The translations under genes were made by a program, and so were the position numbers. Positions 58,923 through 64,000 of a DNA stretch of 64,000 bases are shown piece by piece. Positions within the stretch are counted from its first letter, which is position 1. The number at the start of each line of letters is the position of its first letter. The notes below the pieces were generated by a model. It saw only the letters and a list, made by a program, of their open reading frames with translations, ran no database searches and was not told the origin of the DNA. Source of the DNA: an uncultured Gammaproteobacteria bacterium (lineage in GTDB: Bacteria; Pseudomonadota; Gammaproteobacteria; Eutrophobiales; Eutrophobiaceae); NCBI GenBank assembly GCA_938084745.1, contig CALKEZ010000001.1, forward strand, positions 1-64,000, read 5' to 3'.

Positions 58923-59342
58923 TTAACCTGTTGCGAATAACTGTGCACGGTCTTTAAACGATTTAAACTCAAGTGCATTGGCACTAGCATCAGAAATAAA
59001 GAACGTCGCTTGTTCGCCTGGCTCGCCTTTAAAGCGGATGGTTGGCTTAATTAAATAATTGATCGGTTGTTTATCCAGTCGCTCGACAAGTTGATGCCAA
59101 ACATCCCATTCCAGTACCAGACCGAAATGTCTGACCGGTACTGCCTCACCATCAACCGGGTTCGTTTCAGCTTTATCTAAGGCTTCCGGTTTGACATGTG
59201 CGGAAAGTTGATGGCCGAAGAAATTAAAATCAATCCAGTGTTCAGCCTCACGACCAACCGTACAACCGATTATGTTCGAATAAAACTCACGCGTTGTTTT
59301 TATATCCCTGACCGGTATGGCAAGATGAAACGGGGAAAGCAA
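58923..59342 (-). CDS. VOC/glyoxalase family protein
   Basis: 139 residues. PFHLAIPVRDIKTTREFYSNIIGCTVGREAEHWIDFNFFGHQLSAH is the first beta-alpha-beta-beta-beta half, with His6; the second half has VRHFGLVLEWDVW and ISDASANALEFKSF, supplying a His and a Glu for a metal site. Members open rings or isomerise; which is not clear. Between ychF and the mini-protein gene on the minus strand. Confidence 0.85.
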   Translation of the reverse strand: MLSPFHLAIPVRDIKTTREFYSNIIGCTVGREAEHWIDFNFFGHQLSAHVKPEALDKAETNPVDGEAVPVRHFGLVLEWDVWHQLVERLDKQPINYLIKPTIRFKGEPGEQATFFISDASANALEFKSFKDRAQLFATG

Positions 59343-59359
59343 AGTCGCAACGCCAGCCG

Positions 59360-60451
59360 TTATACATTAAACCTGAAGAGAATAACGTCACCGTCCTTAA
59401 CGATGTATTCCTTGCCTTCTGAACGCCATTTTCCAGCATCCTTCGCGCCTTGCTCACCCTTATACTGAATGTAGTCAGCAAAAGCCGTGACTTCTGCCCG
59501 GATAAAGCCTCGTTCAAAATCAGTATGGATAACACCGGCTGCTTTTGGAGCAGTCGAACCGACCGGAATAGTCCAGGCACGCACTTCTTTTTCACCAGCA
59601 GTAAAATAATTCTGTAACCCAAGTAACTCGTAACCCGCACGAATAATACGATTTAAGCCTGGCTCTTCCATGCCCAACGCATCCAGAAACTCCTGTTTTT
59701 CATCCTCGTCCAGTTGCGATACTTCAGCTTCTATCGACGCACAGACAGGAATCAATTGGGCATTTTCATTTTCGATCAAGCCCTGGATTTTTTCTAACCA
59801 GGGATTGGAATCAAGACCGTCTTCTTCAACATTGGCAATATATAAAGTCGGCTTCTGGGTCAGCAAGTGCAGATTATAAATCAAGGCGAGATCATCTTCT
59901 GACAATGACATGGAACGTACAGGCAAGCCCTGATCCAGATGCGCCATTACGGCCTCAAGGCGTTCCTGTTCCAGCTTGGCTGATTTATCACCACTGCGGG
60001 TTAACTTCGCTGCTTTTTGTAGCGCCTTGGTGACGGTTTCTTGATCAGCAAGACAAAGTTCAGTATTGATAACTTCTATATCCGAAATTGGATCAACCTT
60101 ACCCGCAACATGCACAATATTATCATCGTCGAAACAACGTACCACCTGAGCAACGGCATGTGTCTCTCGAATATTGGCCAGAAATTTATTGCCCAGACCT
60201 TCACCTTTCGATGCACCTTCAACGAGGCCGGCAATATCAACAAACTCCATATGCGCCGGCACTATACGCTGCGGTTTGACGATCTCGGCCAGTTGTTGCA
60301 TACGCTTATCAGGGACCGCGACAACGCCAACATGGGGGTCGATGGTACAGAAAGGATAATTCTCTGCGTCTATCGCTGAGTTGGTTAACGCATTAAAAAG
60401 CGTCGATTTACCGACATTTGGTAAACCAACAATGCCACATTTAAATCCCAT
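59360..60451 (-). CDS. ychF: Ribosome-binding ATPase YchF
   Basis: 363 residues, Obg-family P-loop protein that prefers ATP. G1 [15 protein letters not shown] near residue 8, [41 protein letters not shown], a coiled-coil arm near 130-200, and the C-terminal TGS-like domain [36 protein letters not shown] (in parts). 18 bases after pth, as in many gammaproteobacteria. Confidence 0.97.
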   Translation of the reverse strand: MGFKCGIVGLPNVGKSTLFNALTNSAIDAENYPFCTIDPHVGVVAVPDKRMQQLAEIVKPQRIVPAHMEFVDIAGLVEGASKGEGLGNKFLANIRETHAVAQVVRCFDDDNIVHVAGKVDPISDIEVINTELCLADQETVTKALQKAAKLTRSGDKSAKLEQERLEAVMAHLDQGLPVRSMSLSEDDLALIYNLHLLTQKPTLYIANVEEDGLDSNPWLEKIQGLIENENAQLIPVCASIEAEVSQLDEDEKQEFLDALGMEEPGLNRIIRAGYELLGLQNYFTAGEKEVRAWTIPVGSTAPKAAGVIHTDFERGFIRAEVTAFADYIQYKGEQGAKDAGKWRSEGKEYIVKDGDVILFRFNV

Positions 60452-60469
60452 AGAATCTCTTCCGCATTA

Positions 60470-61075
60470 TTAAGCGGATGGATCCGCTTCAGGTTTATTT
60501 TTTTTATTCAGTTCTGTCATCAGCTTATTAAGATTGTCCTGAAAAAACTGATCACTTTTTTCAAGTGCTAAAGAAAAAGACTGAATAATCTGTTCTTCTT
60601 CATCGGCACTGGCACGTCCGAGAACATAAGGCACAACTTTATCCTTACTGCCGGGATGACCTACGCCTATTCTCAAACGTAAAAAATCACTATTCCCTGT
60701 AGCCTGAATAATATCGCGCAGGCCGTTATGGCCACCATGGCCACCGCCTTTCTTGAGCCGCACAGTGCCTGGACTCAGATCAATTTCATCATGGACGACC
60801 ATGACTTGATCCATAGTCAGTTTATAATAATTAACTATCGCTTGTACGGCAGCGCCGCTGCCATTCATAAAGGTTTGAGGTTTACATAGCCAACAATCGA
60901 TAGACGCTTTCTGATAGCGGCATACTTCAGCTTGAAATTTTTTTTCGAAAGAAAAACTAAGTGAGAGTTTTTTTGCCAGGGCATCGACAAACCAGAAACC
61001 AGCGTTATGCCGTGTCATCAAATATTCGGGGCCCGGATTACCCAGGCCCACGATTAATTTGATCAAGGAAGACAT
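60470..61075 (-). CDS. pth: Peptidyl-tRNA hydrolase
   Basis: 201 residues. Frees tRNA from dropped peptidyl-tRNA. KLIVGLGNPGPEYLMTRHNAGFW with catalytic His near 23, KPQTFMNGSG near 69, HDEIDLSPGTVRLKKGGGHGGHNGL near 96, and FLRLRIGVGHPG near 132. Extra charged C-terminal tail. Between ychF and rplY. Confidence 0.97.
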   Translation of the reverse strand: MSSLIKLIVGLGNPGPEYLMTRHNAGFWFVDALAKKLSLSFSFEKKFQAEVCRYQKASIDCWLCKPQTFMNGSGAAVQAIVNYYKLTMDQVMVVHDEIDLSPGTVRLKKGGGHGGHNGLRDIIQATGNSDFLRLRIGVGHPGSKDKVVPYVLGRASADEEEQIIQSFSLALEKSDQFFQDNLNKLMTELNKKNKPEADPSA

Positions 61076-61097
61076 CTCCTCAGCTTAATACTGAGTA

Positions 61098-61763
61098 TTA
61101 ACTTTCCTTGTCTTCAGAATCTTTATCTTCGTCAGGAGCTGCTGCCTCAATACCTTCTTCAGCTTCGGTTTCTTCTTCTGTTACAACTCGGGGTAGATGA
61201 ACTGAAGCAACAGGCTGATCTTCTTCTTGACCGTGCAAGAGATCATAAATCTGAACGCCTTCAGGTAATTTCAATTCGGTAAGATGCACAGTATCACCGA
61301 CATTAACCTCTAACATGTCTACTTCAATGTATTCTGGCAAATCCTTGGGTAAACATACAATTTCCAGTTCCGAGATTAAGTGGCTGATAACACCACCATC
61401 GTTCTTGACACCAGCACATTTCTCTTCATTGATGTAATGCAGAGGCACACGCATATTCAGCGTTTCATTTGCATCGATTCGTAGTAAATCTATGTGCAAC
61501 AACACGCGTTTGTAAGGATGGCGCTGCAGATCTTTCAAAACCACCTTTTCGCTATCATCACCCACTTTGAGCGTCAGGATGTGTGAGTAAAATGCTTCAT
61601 GATCGAGATTGTGCATAATGGCATTATGATTCAGCGAGATCATAGTTACCTCTTTGCCGGTACCATAAACGATACCGGGTACTTTGCCGGCGCGGCGTAG
61701 GCGGCGGCTCGCACCTTTCCCTACATCCGTACGCGCTTCGGCGTTGAGTTCAAATTCATTCAT
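61098..61763 (-). CDS. rplY: 50S ribosomal protein L25 (long, CTC/TL5 form)
   Basis: 221 residues. N-terminal 5S-rRNA-binding domain (about 1-92) with RTDVGKGASRRLRRAGKVPGIVYG, then the TL5/CTC second domain (about 95-190) with VPLHYINEEKCAGVKNDGG and IEVDMLEVNVGDTVHLTEL, then an acidic Glu/Asp-rich tail of about 30 residues. Confidence 0.97.
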   Translation of the reverse strand: MNEFELNAEARTDVGKGASRRLRRAGKVPGIVYGTGKEVTMISLNHNAIMHNLDHEAFYSHILTLKVGDDSEKVVLKDLQRHPYKRVLLHIDLLRIDANETLNMRVPLHYINEEKCAGVKNDGGVISHLISELEIVCLPKDLPEYIEVDMLEVNVGDTVHLTELKLPEGVQIYDLLHGQEEDQPVASVHLPRVVTEEETEAEEGIEAAAPDEDKDSEDKES

Positions 61764-61842
61764 TTTGTTACTACTCCTTAATATTTAAGGGTTATTGTTT
61801 ACCTCCTGAACGCGACCAATCAGGAGAATTTAAGCAAAAAGA

Positions 61843-62796
61843 CTAATCCAGAAACATGGAGCTTAAGGATTCACCTTCTGCAATACGACGCATACTCTCA
61901 GCCAGCATTGCTGCCACACTGAGTTGTCGAATACGATCACAGGTTGCTGCCTCTGAGCGAAGCGGGATTGTATCTGTTACAACCAATTCATCAAGTCTTG
62001 AATTCTCTATATTTTTCACTGCATTCCCGGAAAGCACCGGATGCGTGCAGTAAGCGACCACTTTTACAGCTCCAAAATCCTTCAATGCCCCCGCAGCATT
62101 ACATAAGGTACCGGCAGTATCGACTAAATCATCGATAATCACACAGGTTCGACCTTCTACATCACCGATGATGTTCATAATTTCGGATTGGTTCGGATTA
62201 GGGCGACGTTTATCAATAATGGCCAAATCCGTATCATCCAAACGCTTTGCCAGTGCCCGGGCACGTACGACACCACCCACATCGGGCGAAACCACCATTA
62301 AATCAGGATACTTATGTTTCCATAAGTCACCTAACAACACAGGCGATCCATAGACATTGTCTAATGGAATATCAAAAAAGCCCTGTATTTGATCAGCATG
62401 TAAATCGACGGTCAGGACACGGTCTATACCGGCGGCGGCGATCATATTCGCGACGACTTTTGCCGTAATCGGAACACGCGCTGAGCGAGAGCGTCGATCC
62501 TGGCGCGCGTAACCCAAATAAGGAATAACCGCAGTTATCCGGGTCGCTGAAGCACGCTTCAAAGCGTCGGCCATGACCAACAATTCCATCAAATTGTCGT
62601 TAGTCGGCGCACAGACGGGTTGCATGATATAAACATCCCGACCACGTACATTCTCGTTAATCTCAACCATGACTTCGCCATCGCTGAAACGACCCACTGA
62701 TATTTTACCCAGGGGTATATTGAGATACTCGGCTGCCTCAAGTGCTAATTTTGGATTAGCATTACCACTGAATAACATCATATTGGAAATGGACAT
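61843..62796 (-). CDS. prs: Ribose-phosphate pyrophosphokinase (PRPP synthetase)
   Basis: 317 residues. Makes PRPP for nucleotides, histidine and tryptophan. [73 protein letters not shown] (metal His), and the PRPP loop [15 protein letters not shown]-like segment near 220. Followed by rplY after 79 bases and preceded by tRNA-Gln. Confidence 0.98.
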   Translation of the reverse strand: MSISNMMLFSGNANPKLALEAAEYLNIPLGKISVGRFSDGEVMVEINENVRGRDVYIMQPVCAPTNDNLMELLVMADALKRASATRITAVIPYLGYARQDRRSRSARVPITAKVVANMIAAAGIDRVLTVDLHADQIQGFFDIPLDNVYGSPVLLGDLWKHKYPDLMVVSPDVGGVVRARALAKRLDDTDLAIIDKRRPNPNQSEIMNIIGDVEGRTCVIIDDLVDTAGTLCNAAGALKDFGAVKVVAYCTHPVLSGNAVKNIENSRLDELVVTDTIPLRSEAATCDRIRQLSVAAMLAESMRRIAEGESLSSMFLD

Positions 62797-62828
62797 GAAC
62801 TTGCGTTCTCCAGACTATTTAAAAAATA

Positions 62829-62905
62829 TGGCTGGGGTGCCAGGACTCGAACCTGGGAATGCATGGATCAAAACCATGTGCCTTAACCAGCTTGGCCACA
62901 CCCCA
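62829..62905 (-). tRNA. tRNA-Gln (anticodon TTG)
   Basis: Minus-strand cloverleaf of 77 bases with encoded CCA. Acceptor TGGGGTG pairs with CACCCCA, discriminator G. Anticodon arm ATGG-TTTTGAT-CCAT has TTG in the loop centre. T arm has GGTTCGAACC. D arm GTGGCCAAGCTGGTTAAGGC is in order. Sits between ispE and prs, as is usual in these bacteria. Confidence 0.97.
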
Positions 62906-62943
62906 ATTTAATCATTTTTAATATCGTCACGAATGAACTTGTT

Positions 62944-63798
62944 TTAAACCCTGGATCGTTCAGCCGCCAATCGTTTTAATAAGGGCGATCTATTCATCCC
63001 TTTTACAACATAGCCTTGCCAGTTATCCGGCAATTGCTGTTTTACTATTGTTGCTGCATCACTATCTGAGAATGGGGCAAATAAACAGGCACCCGTGCCG
63101 GTTAATTTTGCTGGTGCAAATTGCTCGAGCCATTCGAGAGCATTTGCGACCTTTTGGTAGTGTTTTCGCACCACAAATTCACAGTCATTTATGCCTCCCC
63201 TTTCGAGGAAGTCGCGTATTGTGATAGTAGGTGTATTCCGTGTCAAATCATCTGCGTTAAATACTGACGCTGTCGCGATACTACAACCCGGATGTACGAC
63301 CAAATAAACGCTCTCTGTTGGTTCTATGGGCGTCAGATTCTCACCCACGCCCTCGGCCCAAGCCGCTTGTCCATGAACAAATACCGGAACATCGGCACCA
63401 AGCGAGAGCCCAATACTGGCCAACTCCGTGGTAGATAATCCACATTGCCATAATTCATTTAAGGCTACCAGGGTCGTTGCGGCATCAGAACTCCCCCCCC
63501 CCAAACCACCACCAGCAGGAATACTTTTATTTACATTAATATGCACGCCCAGCTTGCAGCCGCTACTTTCTTTCAAACAACGCGCGGCGCGCACAACCAG
63601 ATCATCCTCTGCTGCCACACCGGCTAATGTTGAACTACGCGAAACGGTATTGGCTTCCAGAAGGGTAAAATCTATCTCATCGGCAAGCTCAATAAATTGA
63701 AATACCGTTTGTAACAGGTGATAACCATCCGGTCGTCGCCCTGTTATATGCAAGAATAGATTGAGTTTTGCCGGTGCCGGCCAGGCAGAACTTAGCAT
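62944..63798 (-). CDS. ispE: 4-diphosphocytidyl-2-C-methyl-D-erythritol kinase
   Basis: 284 residues, GHMP kinase of the MEP isoprenoid path. Opening WPAPAKLNLFLHITGRRPDGYHLLQTVFQF, ATP motif IPAGGGLGGGSSDAATTLVALN near 95, SLGADVPVFVHG near 135 (catalytic Asp), GTGACLFAPF near 245. The ATP-loop codons for the Gly run use GGG three times, giving ten G in a row (63493-63502) in frame. Confidence 0.96.
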   Translation of the reverse strand: MLSSAWPAPAKLNLFLHITGRRPDGYHLLQTVFQFIELADEIDFTLLEANTVSRSSTLAGVAAEDDLVVRAARCLKESSGCKLGVHINVNKSIPAGGGLGGGSSDAATTLVALNELWQCGLSTTELASIGLSLGADVPVFVHGQAAWAEGVGENLTPIEPTESVYLVVHPGCSIATASVFNADDLTRNTPTITIRDFLERGGINDCEFVVRKHYQKVANALEWLEQFAPAKLTGTGACLFAPFSDSDAATIVKQQLPDNWQGYVVKGMNRSPLLKRLAAERSRV

Positions 63799-63802
63799 GA
63801 GA

Positions 63803-64000
63803 TTAAATTTTCCAGTTTTGGATGATTAATTTAAGTTGAATATCATCACTCTTGATTACCAGTTTTTCAGGTAGAGAAATACCATTATGGTCAACATAAC
63901 GTAACACGCTAATATCAAAACCGGACTGTTGCATATTCATAAGGCGACCCTTTTCATCTAGTTTGAGCCCACTAAAGATCATGTAAGGCTCAGGTACGCC
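63803..64000 (-). CDS. lolB: Outer-membrane lipoprotein LolB, C-terminal 65 residues
   Basis: Hand-translated: the frame runs from the window edge to a stop at 63803. The end LRYVDHNGISLPEKLVIKSDD then LKLIIQNWKI has the sheet-and-Trp ending of LolB, which receives lipoproteins from LolA and inserts them in the outer membrane. lolB next to ispE is the usual order. Its stop lies four bases before the ispE ATG. Confidence 0.85.
   Translation of the reverse strand, partial: GVPEPYMIFSGLKLDEKGRLMNMQQSGFDISVLRYVDHNGISLPEKLVIKSDDIQLKLIIQNWKI

Noticed and set aside
62836-62904. Open reading frame running over the tRNA-Gln gene
   Set aside because: It extends a frame antisense to prs through a tRNA with a full cloverleaf; the tRNA explains the sequence.
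1-64000. CRISPR arrays, insertion sequences, prophage or integrase genes
   Set aside because: No spaced direct repeats, transposase motifs or att-like duplications next to the two tRNA genes were seen on reading either strand.

Overview
The window reads as ordinary chromosome of a free-living gammaproteobacterium outside the Enterobacterales. Evidence for this is the gene order lolB-ispE-tRNA-prs-rplY-pth-ychF, rpe-gph-trpEGDC, pilF-rodZ-hisS-yfgM-bamB-der, lptFG/pepA/holC/valS and bamC-dapA. The sequence is moderately AT-leaning. No phage, insertion sequence, integrase, CRISPR array or rRNA was seen. Both edges cut genes: pcnB on the left and lolB on the right.

Layout. 1-9.9 kb: pcnB (partial), tRNA-Glu(CTC), an RDD membrane protein, lptFG, pepA, holC, a coiled-coil hypothetical, valS, cysE and a DUF2970 protein. 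10-17.3 kb: one iron-sulfur assembly operon, iscR-sufA-sufB-sufC-sufD-sufS-sufU-sufT, preceded by two abutting IscR-like sites and followed by a Rieske ferredoxin. 17.4-25.7 kb: ndk, rlmN, pilF, rodZ, hisS, yfgM, bamB, der; ispG, often found between rodZ and hisS, is not there. 26-29.4 kb: a Tat-exported small subunit plus GMC flavoprotein and a convergent porin. 29.6-36.2 kb: bamC, dapA, a GcvR-like protein, bcp, a PIN-PhoH protein, a PP2C phosphatase and a PerM-type membrane protein. 36.2-40.4 kb: a predicted sigma-54 small RNA, queG, and the nfeD/qmcA/DUF4870 and hydrolase genes. 40.5-46.8 kb: rpe-gph-trpEGDC and a secreted beta-propeller protein closed by a strong terminator. 47-52.3 kb: a tight five-gene accessory operon (C39-like peptidase, RimK-like ATP-grasp ligase, GCS2-type ligase, N-formylglutamate amidohydrolase-like protein, M42-like metallopeptidase). 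52.3-58.9 kb: a PAS-containing sigma-54 activator divergent from a cyanate module (binding protein, permease, ATPase, cyanase, DUF1348). 58.9-64 kb: housekeeping genes on the minus strand.

The most notable items are these. (1) The five-gene operon at 47.0-52.3 kb has two amide-bond-forming ligases and three amide hydrolases and no recognised pathway; I infer production and turnover of a small glutamate-containing peptide or amide. (2) There is an unannotated RNA gene at about 36281-36367 (minus), with a good sigma-54 promoter, a 10-bp terminator stem that pairs fully only on that strand, a T10 tract and two CCTCC anti-Shine-Dalgarno-like motifs. (3) The cyanate operon appears sigma-54 controlled: a -24/-12 promoter and three spaced copies of an RYGA-N4-TCGT palindrome lie next to the divergent activator gene. 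Smaller finds are a 48-residue Cys-rich protein gene, a 25-bp palindrome nested in a longer hairpin just before the phosphatase start codon, and a G10 tract in ispE.

All functions are read from sequence by eye. No database search, folding or codon-usage calculation was run.
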